Origin: Bin55 sp965205965
Lineage (GTDB): Bacteria; Pseudomonadota; Gammaproteobacteria; Pseudomonadales; Azotimanducaceae
Length of the DNA: 64,000 nucleotides
Assembly (NCBI GenBank): GCA_965205965.1
Contig: CBDBHT010000007.1
Coordinates: forward strand, 558,001-622,000
Direction of reading: 5' to 3'
In this document: in pieces, positions 19,018 through 28,742 of the stretch
Position numbering within the stretch: position 1 is the first letter of the stretch
Layout: every line of letters starts with the position of its first letter
The notes under the pieces: generated by a model
Databases searched by the model: none
What the model was told of the DNA's origin: nothing
Seen by the model: only the letters and a program-made list of their open reading frames with translations
Made by a program: the position numbers and the translations under genes

Positions 19018-20194
19018 GGAAGGTCTGAATAAGTCGACATCTGGCATAATGGGTAAAATCTTCGAGCATGGGATAGATCAGTTATGGGGCAATTGACCTT
19101 TGCGGAGTTGGAATACGATCGGAAGAAGCGTCGCACACGGCGGGAGCTCTTTCCTGGAGCGGATGGAGCAGCTGATCCCCTGGGAACGACCTGGAAGATC
19201 GGATCGAGCCGTTCTATCCGAAGGCCAGCTGCGGTCGGCAGCCGTACCCGCTGGGCGTGATGCTGCGGGTTCATTGCGTGCAGTTGTTCTATAACCTGAG
19301 TGATCCGGGGATGGAGGATCTGCTCTACGAGGCGGAGTCCGTTCGTCGGTTTGTGGGATTGCGACTGCCGGATGCGCTGCCGGATGAGACGACGATCCTG
19401 AACTTCCGGCCCTTGCTGGAGAAGCATGATCTGGGCGCGGGGTTGTTCGGAGCCATCAACGCGCATCTGGCATCCTGTGGTCATCGCATGAAGCAGGGAA
19501 CGATCGTGGATGCGACCCTGATCGAGGCACCGTCGTCAACGAAGAACCGACGGCAGGAGCGGGGTCCGGAGATGCATCAGGCAAAGAAAGGCAACCAATG
19601 GCATTTCGGCATGAAGGCGCATATCGGTGTGGATGCGATATCGGGTCTGACACATAGTGTGGCCACCACGGCGGCCCACGCGTCGGATCTGGCTCAGGCA
19701 CACCGGCTGTTACACGGAGGCGAGACGGCGGTTTGGGGCGATGCAGGATATCAAGGCATCGACAAACGTCCGGAGTTCCAGGGATCGAAGGTAGCTTGGC
19801 AGGTGGCGATGCGTCCGGGGGTGCGCCGCCCCGACTGGCACCGGACGACCCTGCGAGGATGCGAGAGAAGTGCAAGGCCTCAGTGCGTGCCAAAGTGGAG
19901 CATCCGTTCCTGTACGTGAAGCGGCACTTCGGATACGCCAAGGTGCGCTATCGGGGTCTGGCCAAAAACACGCAACGGCTGGCGTTGCTGCTGGGGTTCA
20001 CTAATCTGCTGATTGCTGGCCGCCGCGTAGCGACCTGACGCGGGATGAATCTGCCTGCAGATCGCGTCAGGCGATGAAATCGGGAGGCAATCGAGCTCCA
20101 GAGGCGATAGGGCACAGCCAAAACGCCCCATCGGATAGATTCTCAGCCTCTATCAGCAATTTCCCGGTCTTGAACGAGCTTGTTCAGACCTTCC
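19018..20194 (+). mobile_element. IS5-family element (IS5 group)
   Basis: 1177 bp with ends GGAAGGTCTGAATAAG and the complement of GGAAGGTCTGAACAAG, close to the classical IS5 ends, flanked by TTAG (19014-19017 and 20195-20198), the expected 4-bp YTAR duplication. It lies inside IS256 copy C. Confidence 0.92.
19084..20038 (+). pseudogene. IS5 transposase, frameshifted
   Basis: Starts MGQLTFAELEYDRKKRRTRR at 19084. Extra bases near 19150 and 19190 shift the frame, after which the true frame reads GVMLRVHCVQLFYNLSDPGM, LPDETTILNFRPLLEKH, then the catalytic region GTIVDATLIEAPSSTKN with GDAGYQGIDKRPE. A further shift near 19830 precedes the end (VEHPFLYVKRHFGYAKVRYR with the catalytic Glu and its Arg/Lys partners). 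Three disruptions make it inactive. Confidence 0.88.
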
Positions 20195-21422
20195 TTAGGG
20201 AAGATCCTGACGACACGCGTTCGCCGGCGGATCTCCTCGTTGTACCGCTCCAGCATGTTCGTGGACTTCATCCGCAGGCGATGTTCCCTAGGCAGCCGGA
20301 TACACCGTCAGCGTCTCCTCGACATGATCCTCGACCCATTCCACTAGCCTGCCAAACCCTTTCTCATCGCCCCAACGGGCTACCCAGGCACCCAGTGCCT
20401 CACGAGCCTCCCCGACATGCTCACAGCCCCACAACCGTTTCAAACCCTCCAGACACGCGGGATCAGCATTCCGGGACAGTTTGTCCCTGGCATTGCGCAG
20501 AAAATCGACGCAGCACCGTTGCCACAGCGCGGTCGGCAACACTTTCGAGATCGCATGCTGCAACCCCTCATGACTGTCCGAGACCACATACTCGACTCCC
20601 CGCAAGCCGCGTTCTTTCAGACGCGACAGAAAGGCCGTCCACGACCCCTTGTTTTCCCGGTCCGCCACCTCCGCCGCCAGCACCCTGGCACCGACCCGCG
20701 CCGTCAATCCCGAGGGCAATCTGCACCGCACGGGAGTGCACCGAGCCCTCCTCACGCACCTTCTCATACCGGGCATTCAGCAACACGTATGGATACGCCT
20801 CCTCCAGTCGACGTTCCGCAAACGCCTTCAGGGACACGTCCAGCTTCGATACCATGCTCGAGATCGTCGCCGGCGAAAACTCATGATCGCATAGATCCTC
20901 CGCTAGCCGACTCACCCGCCGCGTCGAAACCCCCTGCACATACATCTCCGACAGTTCCACCACCAGTGCCTTCTCCGAACGCCGATAGTGCTCGAACACC
21001 CGCATGCTGAACTGACCGCTGCGTTCCTGCGGAACCCTCAGCTCGATCTCGCCCACCTTCATCGTCAGATCGCGCCGGTAGTATCCGGAATAGTAGTCCT
21101 GACGCGTCTTCGTCCGCTCGCTCTTGCCCGCTCCCAGAAACTCTGTCATCTCACTCTCCAGCACCTCGTTGAGCGTCTCCTGTACCAGCCGCCTCACAAA
21201 ACCCTCATCGTCCGCCAGATGATGACATACAGACTTCTTCGTGTCATTGTGCGTATAATCTTCCCGAATCATTTTTGCTCCTTTTCGGATAAATTGTGTC
21301 ATGAATGATTCGCGCCTGGACGCGGGACTGCGTCCAGGCATCTCCATATTCCCGATAAAACATTAGATTCTAACTATTCGTCTGTCGTTATAGATCGTTT
21401 TTCGTTTTTGCAGATAAATTTA

Positions 21423-22496
21423 GGCTCTTATGTATCCATTTGTGTATAGTTTGCCAAATGAGGTGAAAGGAAGTCTGCCTCCATCGATTCTTCAAGTTTG
21501 AATTCCGATCTCATCAACCAGCGCATGTAGTGGTCCAGATAGCGTGTAGAGACACCGCGGTGGTGATGGTTCAGCCATCGCTGCATGGTCATATGACGCG
21601 GGTTAACCGTGTTGAGATGCCAACTCCCGCTGCGAAGTTCACGTCGGCTGACGCGCACCCCTTCCTGGTGCATGTTCAGGCTCCGGCTTGCCATGACGTA
21701 GCTGGGATGTCCATCGGTGACACACACGCAATCTTCGGCCAGCCCCTTCCGACATTGCCGGAGCGATGTCCGTCCCCGCCGTCGACGAGAGGGCTTCCAT
21801 ATCAGTCGGCCTGCCGCGAGATGCTGCGCTGCCATCAAGACGGGCCGCTGGTCCGACACCAGCCCCTCGGCGTCCGCGATTTCCTCCTCGCTCGCACGGA
21901 AGGCGACGCTTTGTTAAGGAACGATCTCCCTTGCAGCTCTCCAGAAAATAGGTCTCGTCCGACCTCCACGATTCCTTTGAGTCTTGAGCCTTTCTACTGC
22001 TTGCCAAGCAAGCGATGCCGCCACAAGAATGCGGTTCGGTAAGCGATCCCGCATCGCTCGGCCGACTGATGCAGCGTCAGCCGATCTCGCAAACACCCTT
22101 CGAATACCGACCACTTCGACTTGTGCCTCAAAGCCAGCAAGATGAGTCCCGGTCAGCGCGTGAAAGGTTCGTCCGCACGATGCCGAACGGCAACGAAATC
22201 GACACAAGCCTGCCGACTTCCCGTAACGCACCACCCCCGAGGAACCGCAATGCGTACATACTCGCAATCGGTCCAACTCTGCTTCCCGTTGACGAACTGG
22301 TTCGGGTAGTTCGTCACTCTTGACCGATTTCTGGACTCCGAGTATCAGTCTCTGCTTCTGCGCTGGGGTCAGCCTAAGAATCTGGTTTAGCATCTCCTTG
22401 AATTCGCGAGGACTCATTGGTTTTCCTCAACCCATTGAACTATCGCATAGTATAGCTGCTTGTTAGTCACTCCCAACATAAGACTACATAAGAGCC
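21423..22496 (-). mobile_element. IS1595-family element, copy B
   Basis: 1074 bp with perfect inverted ends GGCTCTTATGTA and an exact 8-bp duplication TAAATTTA (21415-21422 and 22497-22504), the size expected for IS1595. It is inserted in the AT-rich terminus of IS256 copy C. Confidence 0.93.
21428..22417 (-). pseudogene. IS1595 transposase, copy B, frameshifted
   Basis: Start MSPREFKEMLNQILRLTPAQ at 22417, then KSVKSDELPEPVRQREAELD and a zinc ribbon with two Cys pairs (CTHCGS...CRSASCG). The frame breaks after LTGTHLAGFEAQ and several more times. Later blocks such as HQEGVRVSRRELRSGSWHLN and LDHYMRWLMRSEFKLEESME are in another frame. Same subgroup as 14662-15567, different from the methyltransferase-bearing element at 39-42 kb. 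Confidence 0.85.
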
Positions 22497-22712
22497 TAAA
22501 TTTATACACAACCAAAGTCATGGCTTGGACCGGGTGCGCACGCATAGCCGGGAAAGCTTCGAACGCACCGTGGGTATCTCGATCCTCGCAGCCAACCTGC
22601 ACCGACTCGGACGCTTGCTGCAGCAACGGGCGGCGCGGCCTGCCGATTACACACATCTCTCGCTTGACTTCATTTATCGGGTCGCTGCAAGTTTATAGAC
22701 GTAGTCAGGACC

Positions 22713-22927
22713 CAGTAATTTCCAGTGAGCAAATGTCTGGATACTGGCAGTGTGTGCAAGAGATGGGTGAGCATTTCTTTGATTTAACTAAATTTTTCAA
22801 CTCTAGTTTGATGACATGCCCCAATTTATACAGCCCGGAAAGTGGCAAAAGTTCGCGAAAACCATGGGACGAAAACAACCGAAAGCCCTATTAAAACCAG
22901 CAGTTCACAACTCGCTGGAAATTACTG
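22713..22927. mobile_element. 215-bp inverted-repeat mini-element
   Basis: Ends CAGTAATTTCCAGTGAG and the complement of CAGTAATTTCCAGCGAG (one mismatch), with an exact 9-bp duplication GTCAGGACC at 22704-22712 and 22928-22936. It has no convincing coding region. Family unknown; a 9-bp duplication excludes IS5 and IS630 types. Confidence 0.8.
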
Positions 22928-23056
22928 GTCAGGACCTTGCTCCCTTGGGCGAGGTGGATGAGCAGCTGGTAGGCATTGGACTGGTAGCATCAAGGCCAGA
23001 GGTATCCCTTCCAGATCGTTTCGTATCCGGGAGGGTGAATTGCGCAGCGGCGGGGC

Positions 23057-23484
23057 CTGCCGATTACACACATCTCTTGCTTGACTTCTATTATCGGGTC
23101 GCTGCAAGTTTATGACCTTGCTTCTGGGCGAGGTGGATGAGTAGCTGGTAGGCATCGGACTGGTGCATCAAGGCCACGTACCCCTTCCAGATCGATCGTC
23201 TCGTATCCGGGAGAGTGATCTCTCTGCGGCGGCCGGCCGGTTTTGGAAGCACACCCAGCATGGCCGATGGCTAGGAGGAGTGCCTTGCCGAGATCGTTGG
23301 GTGACGGGCTATGTGGGTCATCCAAGGCCAAGTCTCGCAACACGGTGAGTTTGATGTTGGTGAGCATCGTCTCGGCGGGTAGTTCCGAGGGGTCGCGTCC
23401 CAAGCGGGTGAGTGCGGCCAATCGCCAAGCTGGTCAGCAGCGGTCACTATAAGAAGTCAAGCTGTACTTATGTGTAATCGGCAG
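23057..23484 (-). mobile_element. 428-bp Tn5/IS50-like mini-element, complete copy
   Basis: Exactly 428 bp with 14-bp perfect ends. The minus strand encodes the tail of a Tn5-type (IS4 superfamily) transposase: LTRLGRDPSELPAETMLTNI, then LRDLALDDPHSPSPNDLGKA. The catalytic core is deleted, so it must move in trans. Two other copies, 28952-29379 and 32845-34415 (minus its own insert), are also 428 bp. Confidence 0.85.
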
Positions 23485-23746
23485 GGCGCGGCGGTCCCAT
23501 CGCACGCACGCACCACCCTATCGTTTGGCGGCCTAGCCGTCCCCATCCTCAATATCCATCCTTCCCGCCCCTCGGGACGGACTCCGCACGCCCCGAAAGC
23601 GAGCAGGAGAACATCATCCGCACTTTTGGAGCTCCGATGGGCGGATTACCCGTCGTACATCTCCTAAATCAGCATGATCCCCTGAGCGGCGGATACCATC
23701 ACGTGGCTTAAACCCGTCGTAAAATGGGGGTTTCCCGCAGACACTA

Positions 23747-24164
23747 GTTACGGAGACGATGAGATCTGAGCTTGATGAAATGAAGATTGCCGACTCCCTT
23801 CTAGCAGAGGTGCTCCCTGATGAAAGGTTGGAATCGACTGACTGATGATTTATTCCACCATAAGTTACGACTGCTGTAGTTTCACATCTAGCTCGTATTG
23901 GGCGTCATAGCGCATATCTTGATTGGTTGGGAAAGTAAGTATTTACATCCAGGTTTTAAGCGAATTCATGCAAAGTGTTTTGCGTATGCGTTCCAATCGT
24001 TGCACTGCAGTGCAGGCCTTCCTTAGGGCATGCACTCATCATGGACGTAGCCCATGATTGCTTGATATGGGAGTGTTGCTGAACTGGAAAATGCAGTTGT
24101 GGAAGGCAGGGCATCAAGTACCTATAACGCCCGTGCTACCTTTGTTATATGAAAGAGGCATGCA
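23747..24164. other. Intergenic region before the att-like operon
   Basis: Holds a 28-codon frame at 23759-23845 (MRSELDEMKIADSLLAEVLP, ending with a stop) that may be a small peptide or a gene end. The remainder shows no gene. The promoter of the ABC operon must lie in the last 200 bp, but I cannot fix it. Confidence 0.4.
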
Positions 24165-24839
24165 ATGTCCGTTCGAGGTAGAGTACTTAGTTTAGAACGT
24201 ATTGGTAAGAAGTTTAAGGACGGAGCATCGGAACGCTGGGTACTCCAAGATTTATCGTTTGAAATATTTCGTGGCGAAAAAATCGCGCTGTGGGGACCAA
24301 GTGGATCGGGCAAAACCACGTTGCTCAATATTATTGCTGGGCTGCTAATTCCCGACGAAGGCGATCTTTTCTATACGTTCGAGAAAAATGAAACGTCCAT
24401 TCGTGCGATGTCTGAGCGCGCGCGGACGAAATATAGACGAGAACATCTCGGCTTTGTATTTCAGTTTTTCAACCTCATACCTACGCTCACGGTTAGGGAG
24501 AACGTTGAGCTGCCATTGGAACTCAATAAGAAATTAGATTTGCTCCCCTTAGTAACGTCACGCCTTGACGCTCTGGGAGTGGGTAATCGTGCACATGCAT
24601 TCCCCGATTCGCTTTCGGGCGGTGAACAACAACGAGTGGCTATTATCCGTGCTCTAGCACACCAACCAAGTATCGTTCTAGCGGATGAACCGACGGGGAA
24701 TCTAGATGCGGAAAGTGCCAAAGGGGTTGTTAAACTGCTATGGCAAGCGGTGTCTGATGCAGGAACGACGCTTGTGATTGCTTCACACAACAAACATATT
24801 CGAGATCGCGTGGATCGGGTTTTGGAACTCTCGACGTGA
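24165..24839 (+). CDS. ABC transporter ATPase, AttE/LolD/MacB-like
   Basis: A 224-residue ATP-binding subunit. Walker A GPSGSGKT at about residue 45, Q-loop in FVFQFFNLIPTLTVRENVEL, signature LSGGEQQR at about 151, Walker B IVLADEPTGNLD at about 168, and the switch His in VIASHNKH. It belongs to the FtsE/LolD/MacB group, which powers FtsX-fold permeases. Its stop overlaps the start of the permease gene (GTGA), so the two are translationally coupled. Together with the permease and the hydratase-like protein the set matches attEFGH of plant-associated bacteria and relatives. Confidence 0.9.
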   Translation: MSVRGRVLSLERIGKKFKDGASERWVLQDLSFEIFRGEKIALWGPSGSGKTTLLNIIAGLLIPDEGDLFYTFEKNETSIRAMSERARTKYRREHLGFVFQFFNLIPTLTVRENVELPLELNKKLDLLPLVTSRLDALGVGNRAHAFPDSLSGGEQQRVAIIRALAHQPSIVLADEPTGNLDAESAKGVVKLLWQAVSDAGTTLVIASHNKHIRDRVDRVLELST

Positions 24840-27175
24840 AACGGCTGTTAAAAAGCCACGTAAGATATTTCAGCCGAACAAAACTGGTCTCGATGGTAGT
24901 AATTGCTAGTCTGGCGTTGGGAGTTATGAGCGTGGTGGCAATTCATACGATCAGTGAGCGTGCCATTCGTGCGACCGAAGGTGTGTCAGTGCAGTCGGCA
25001 TACCAATTCATGGCTCGTAAGCCAAACCTGAGCGAAGGTGACTATTTCGATCTGCGATCTCGGTGGCGTTCTGGAGATTTCAATAAAATCAAAGGTATGG
25101 TTCCTATTATCGAAGGAAGCACTAGCTACGACGGTCGATTAGTGCGTGTCTTGGGACTCGACCCACTGGCAGATGTGGCTGCTGGAGTACCCGTCACTAC
25201 TATGGTTCGCGATGATGTTCGATTCATAAACTCTGGTGCGGCTATCTTGATTTCTGACAGAAAGGGCTCGCCGAAGCTCCTCGGTAATTTGGAGATTATT
25301 TCTGTTCTTGTCGGTAGCCCTGAAGTGCTTTTGGTCGATGTAGCTACTGCGCAGAATTTATTGAAACGGCCAACCGAACTGGATGCTATCTGGTTGCGTA
25401 CGCAAGAACCTCAGTCAAGGCGGTGGTATGAAAAGGTCATTCCAGGAATCAACTCGGCACTAAATCATACTCCAGATTCTGTGCAGCTTGCTGGTTACCG
25501 CGTATTTCCTATGCGTGCGTGGGACCCGTCGAATCGATTCCGTGATTCAATTGGTTTTAACTTAGGGATGCTTGGGGTCCTTGCATTGATTGTTGGGGGC
25601 TTTATCGTCTATCAAGCCACTTGGACGAACGTCGCACGCAGGGGGATAGAAACAACCCACCTTTATGCCTTGGGCGTGTCGACTTATGTAACTAGGGGTT
25701 TATTTGTATTTGACAATTTGGTCATTGGAATAATCGGTAGCGGACTGGGTGTTACGTTGTCGCTTGGTGCAGTCTCTCTGCTATTGGACGAGTCGCTCGT
25801 CGATGCGTGGGCTTCTACCTCCACCGTGGCTATTGTCAAAGGAGTAGGGGTTGGGATCGGCATATCTCTAATTTCTAGCTGGATTGGTTCTCGGAGCATT
25901 CAGTCGAAGAAGAAAAGCATGAAGCATGCTTGTGTAATTGTGCTTGCTGCAGCAGGTATTGCGGTTGGCTTGTTTCCGCAATCTGGTCTTGCAGGCGCGT
26001 TTTTGGTTCTTGCATCTCTCTGCGTAATACATACCACCTTATTCATTCCGGTAGCGATTGGTACAACCTTAAATGTTGTTCGGAAGTTTGCTCATGGGTC
26101 TCGCCTACGGAGGATGAGTTTTCGAGGAGGGAGCTTCGATACATATGAAATTCGCATGACGGTTAGCGTGCTATCAATAGCGATAGCGGTTTCTATTGGA
26201 ATGGGTTTGATGATTGAGAGCTTCCGACAGGATTTTTTGTTTTTGTTGAATCAGCGCTTGCAACCAGGTTTATATCTCAATGCTACATCTGGTATTGATG
26301 TAGATGATCTCGCACGTGAACTTGGACCAGTTGAAGTGAGATCCTACGGCCGAGTATTTACCACTTTAAATAATGAGATGGTTCAGGTTATAGCGGCCAA
26401 CTTGGACGGCTTGGAATACACCCGCTATGGCTATGACGGTTCTAATGGTACGGGTGCGCTGATTAGTGACGGTTTAGCACTCCGTCAGTCGATTAACGTT
26501 GGAGACTATCTCCAACTCGAAGATTCATTGGTCACGGACCCTCTTCGAGTTGTGCATGTATATAGAAACTATGGAGAGCCTGTAGGACGAATCATCCTTC
26601 CCCAGTCGTCGGTGAATATAGCGGATTTTGTGTTCGATCGAATGACTCTATTTGTTGAAACCGAGCGAATCCCCCAAGTCAAACTGCAATTGGTTAATAA
26701 GTATCCGGAATTTCAAATCAACGATGCTAATGAGATTCGGCAGCTTGCTCTCGACATTTTCAATCAATCATTCAACTTGAGTAAGGCTATGACCGTTGTG
26801 GCCATTGCAGTGGCAGTGCTTGGTCTACTAGGCGCACTGGTTTCCGTACAAGGTCGCAGACAACGGGAGTATAAATTGCTTTATGCTGTCGGAGTAGATC
26901 GAAATCAACTATGTCAAGCTGCGTGGTTACAAAGCATCTTTTTAGCGATTTTGTCAGTTGTTTGTGCGATTCCAGTCGGATTTGCTATCGCCTACGTTCT
27001 TTGTAACTTGATCAATTTTCGAGCATTCGACTGGACCGTCAATTTGCAAATTTTGTTTGAACCGGTCTTTATTCCATCCGCTTTAGCTATTGTTGCGGCA
27101 GCTACTGTGTCACTTTTACCTTCTGCTCTATCCGTCAGTTTGCCATCCAATGCTGCGCCGTTTCATACATCTTAG
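24836..27175 (+). CDS. FtsX-like permease, AttF/AttG-like
   Basis: 779 residues, GTG start overlapping the ATPase stop by 4 bp. An N-terminal membrane helix (MVVIASLALGVMSVVAI) is followed by a periplasmic domain of about 200 residues. A cluster of helices follows at about 240-420, then a second helix and periplasmic domain, and a C-terminal FtsX triplet at about 650-770 (AMTVVAIAVAVLGLLGALVS, then AVGVDRNQLCQAAWLQSIFL). Two FtsX units in one chain fit a permease that works with a single ATPase on lipophilic or periplasmic cargo. Substrate unknown. The last 26 bp overlap the next gene. Confidence 0.85.
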   Translation: MKRLLKSHVRYFSRTKLVSMVVIASLALGVMSVVAIHTISERAIRATEGVSVQSAYQFMARKPNLSEGDYFDLRSRWRSGDFNKIKGMVPIIEGSTSYDGRLVRVLGLDPLADVAAGVPVTTMVRDDVRFINSGAAILISDRKGSPKLLGNLEIISVLVGSPEVLLVDVATAQNLLKRPTELDAIWLRTQEPQSRRWYEKVIPGINSALNHTPDSVQLAGYRVFPMRAWDPSNRFRDSIGFNLGMLGVLALIVGGFIVYQATWTNVARRGIETTHLYALGVSTYVTRGLFVFDNLVIGIIGSGLGVTLSLGAVSLLLDESLVDAWASTSTVAIVKGVGVGIGISLISSWIGSRSIQSKKKSMKHACVIVLAAAGIAVGLFPQSGLAGAFLVLASLCVIHTTLFIPVAIGTTLNVVRKFAHGSRLRRMSFRGGSFDTYEIRMTVSVLSIAIAVSIGMGLMIESFRQDFLFLLNQRLQPGLYLNATSGIDVDDLARELGPVEVRSYGRVFTTLNNEMVQVIAANLDGLEYTRYGYDGSNGTGALISDGLALRQSINVGDYLQLEDSLVTDPLRVVHVYRNYGEPVGRIILPQSSVNIADFVFDRMTLFVETERIPQVKLQLVNKYPEFQINDANEIRQLALDIFNQSFNLSKAMTVVAIAVAVLGLLGALVSVQGRRQREYKLLYAVGVDRNQLCQAAWLQSIFLAILSVVCAIPVGFAIAYVLCNLINFRAFDWTVNLQILFEPVFIPSALAIVAAATVSLLPSALSVSLPSNAAPFHTS

Positions 27176-28241
27176 TGTTAGTGGAGCTTGGGTATTTCCG
27201 CTTGTACTCATCGGCACTATTGGTTGTAAGCCGAAACCAACGAACGATTCGTTCACACAGGTTTTTATGTCACCGGCGACTGGGTTTAGCCAAGTTCAGC
27301 ATGTTCGTGAATTTCAGTTTCCTGCTGATCACGGGCCGCATCCCATGTTCCAGACGGAATGGTGGTATCTAAATTCCGTCGTGGAATCGCATGAAGGTAG
27401 GGAGTTTGCCGTGCAATTTACATTATTTCGCATTGGGACGAAGCCCGTAAGTGTTATAAATAACTCGTGGAGATCTGGTCAGATGTACATGGGGCATGTT
27501 GCACTATCGGATATCACGAATGAACGACACGACGAATTCGAGCGCTTAGTGCGCGGGCATCCAGCACTTAGTGGCGTAGTAGACGATCCATTTCGCGCGT
27601 GGGTTGATGGTTGGGAACTTCGTTCAATCACGGACGATTTCTCGCCGTTAAGACTTCAAGTGGAAACCACAAAGTATCACGTTGATTTGGTGTTCGAAAC
27701 TATGAAACCGATCATTTTTCATGGTGATCGTGGTCTGTCTCACAAGAGTCAGGGAAATGCCTCTTATTATTACTCCATCCCTCGAATGACCGTATCTGGT
27801 GTTATCGAAGTTGGAACGGAAAGTCATATTGTTCATGGGCTAGGTTGGCTAGATCGCGAATGGAGTAGTGGCGTTATCAGCTCCGAGTACTCTGGATGGG
27901 ACTGGTTTGCGTTGATGCTTGATGACGGCCGTGACTTAGTAGTTTTTCGCCTGCGGCCTCGCGAGGTTGGTGCGGATGTTCCGGGCACTGCAATGTGGAT
28001 TGATGCACTGGGAAAAACGGGAACTGTAAGACACGATATGTGGCAACTGACTCCTGTACGATACTGGCGAAAGTGGCCGATCGAGTGGCGGGTATCGATA
28101 AATGATGAAATTTACAACTTAAATGCAGCCTATAAAGATCAGGTCATGAATACACGTATTGAGTATTGGGAAGGATTAGTGTACGTAGATGATGGGAGAA
28201 CACGAATTGGGAAGGGGTTTATGGAATTAACAGGGTATTGA
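27150..28241 (+). CDS. AttH/CrtC-like hydratase-fold protein, lipoprotein-like signal
   Basis: I place the start at ATG 27150, inside the end of the permease gene, because it gives a signal peptide MLRRFIHLSVSGAWVFPLVL ending in an IGC lipobox-like site. The longer frame from 27090 would lose it. The 363-residue product carries the AttH/carotenoid 1,2-hydratase hallmarks: FPADHGPHPMFQTEWWYLN, FTLFRIG, YYSIPRMTVSG, GLGWLDREWS and WDWFALMLDDGRDL. This lipocalin-like double-barrel family includes AttH and CrtC. Coupled with the ATPase and permease it probably processes or binds the exported hydrophobic compound in the periplasm. Confidence 0.85.
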   Translation: MLRRFIHLSVSGAWVFPLVLIGTIGCKPKPTNDSFTQVFMSPATGFSQVQHVREFQFPADHGPHPMFQTEWWYLNSVVESHEGREFAVQFTLFRIGTKPVSVINNSWRSGQMYMGHVALSDITNERHDEFERLVRGHPALSGVVDDPFRAWVDGWELRSITDDFSPLRLQVETTKYHVDLVFETMKPIIFHGDRGLSHKSQGNASYYYSIPRMTVSGVIEVGTESHIVHGLGWLDREWSSGVISSEYSGWDWFALMLDDGRDLVVFRLRPREVGADVPGTAMWIDALGKTGTVRHDMWQLTPVRYWRKWPIEWRVSINDEIYNLNAAYKDQVMNTRIEYWEGLVYVDDGRTRIGKGFMELTGY

Positions 28242-28390
28242 AGTGGCTGATGGCAATCTAATATGGAGGAAACTACGTTCTGATGAGATCTGATACTCTC
28301 ATACTTACCATTTATTTGGATTGGTTAGCCCCCCCCCATTCGAAACATGTCTGTAAGTGCGTCGTTATAGATTCTATCGACTTGGGTTAA

Positions 28391-28742
28391 CCCGGATAAT
28401 GCACGAATAAGACAGCAAGGCTCCTATCATTCGATATCATCCAGTTAGTTACATTGATATCCAAGGAAGCCTTGCTGTGACGAAATGTTACCCAGATCCG
28501 ATCCGCTTTTCGTCCGTGCAACGCCAGCAAGGTGGAGGCCGCATTCAGCGACGGTACGATCACCGGTAACGGGGGTATTCCGCTGCTCGCGGAGGTGGAC
28601 CGGCAGTTGGGTCTGATCCGCTCGGTGTCGGGATATTTGGGGGATGCACGGCGTCAGGCCAGTTGGGCGAGCACCGTCTACAGGATCTGCTCAGGCAGAG
28701 CACGTGTATGCGTTGGCCTTGGGACACGAGGGGACTGGAACG
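28391..28742 (+). mobile_element. 5' remnant of the second IS1380 type
   Basis: Begins CCCGGATAATGCACG after TTAA and reads into a transposase start (GTG at 28476, MTKCYPDPIRFSSVQRQQ). Further on, a shifted frame gives VEAAFSDGTITGNGGIPLLA and EVDRQLGLIRSVSGYL. It is joined at about 28742 to ISNCY sequence with no end or duplication, so the junction is a deletion. Confidence 0.7.
28413..28477. promoter_or_regulatory. Inverted repeat sequestering the transposase start
   Basis: CAGCAAGGCT (28413-28422) pairs with AGCCTTGCTG (28468-28477). The second arm overlaps the GTG start and the AAGGA ahead of it. An RNA started outside the element would fold over the start site, as described for IS10 and other elements. 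The same arms remain, with changes, at about 11640-11700 and 46530-46610. Confidence 0.5.

Larger units (their letters stand above)
18869..21272 (-). pseudogene. IS256 transposase, copy C, interrupted and frameshifted
   Basis: Start MIREDYTHNDTKKS at 21272; tail PESEAWQEAA at 18869. The IS5 insertion splits it at the FPNAESCLRL region. Further damage includes a lost frame near 20690 (the LGIDGAGRCQGAGG region) and a distorted LTVYPAA where intact copies read LTVYRLPREHRL. More diverged from copies A and B than they are from each other, so it is older. Confidence 0.85.
18778..22513 (-). mobile_element. IS256-family element, copy C, interrupted twice
   Basis: Minus orientation. Its right-end sequence AGTTGTCTCAAGAATTTTC is at 18778 and its left-end AAATTTATACACAACC closes at 22513. 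The flanks are AAAGTAGTCAT and AAAGTCAT, an 8-bp duplication with 2 extra bases on one side. An IS5 element (19018-20194) sits in the transposase gene and an IS1595 element (21423-22496) near the 5' end. The 36-bp palindrome (18812-18847) has one mismatch. Confidence 0.85.
22640..23484. mobile_element. Double copy of a Tn5-derived mini-element
   Basis: It starts CTGCCGATTACACA at 22640 and ends TGTGTAATCGGCAG at 23484, flanked by GGCGCGGC on both sides (22632-22639, 23485-23492). It contains a left partial copy (22640 to about 23056, holding a further insertion) followed by a complete 428-bp copy (23057-23484). Confidence 0.85.
17311..23746 (+). mobile_element. ISNCY-type element, copy B, host of a multi-level nest
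   Basis: The left end TAGTGTCTGTGCG is at 17311 and the right end CAGACACTA closes at 23746. Its own DNA is 17311-18777, 22514-22639 and 23493-23746, together about 1.85 kb. The rest is inserted: IS256 copy C (18778-22513) and a Tn5-derived mini-element complex (22640-23484). The sequences on either side of both insertions join to match the uninterrupted order seen at 29380-29921. Confidence 0.85.
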
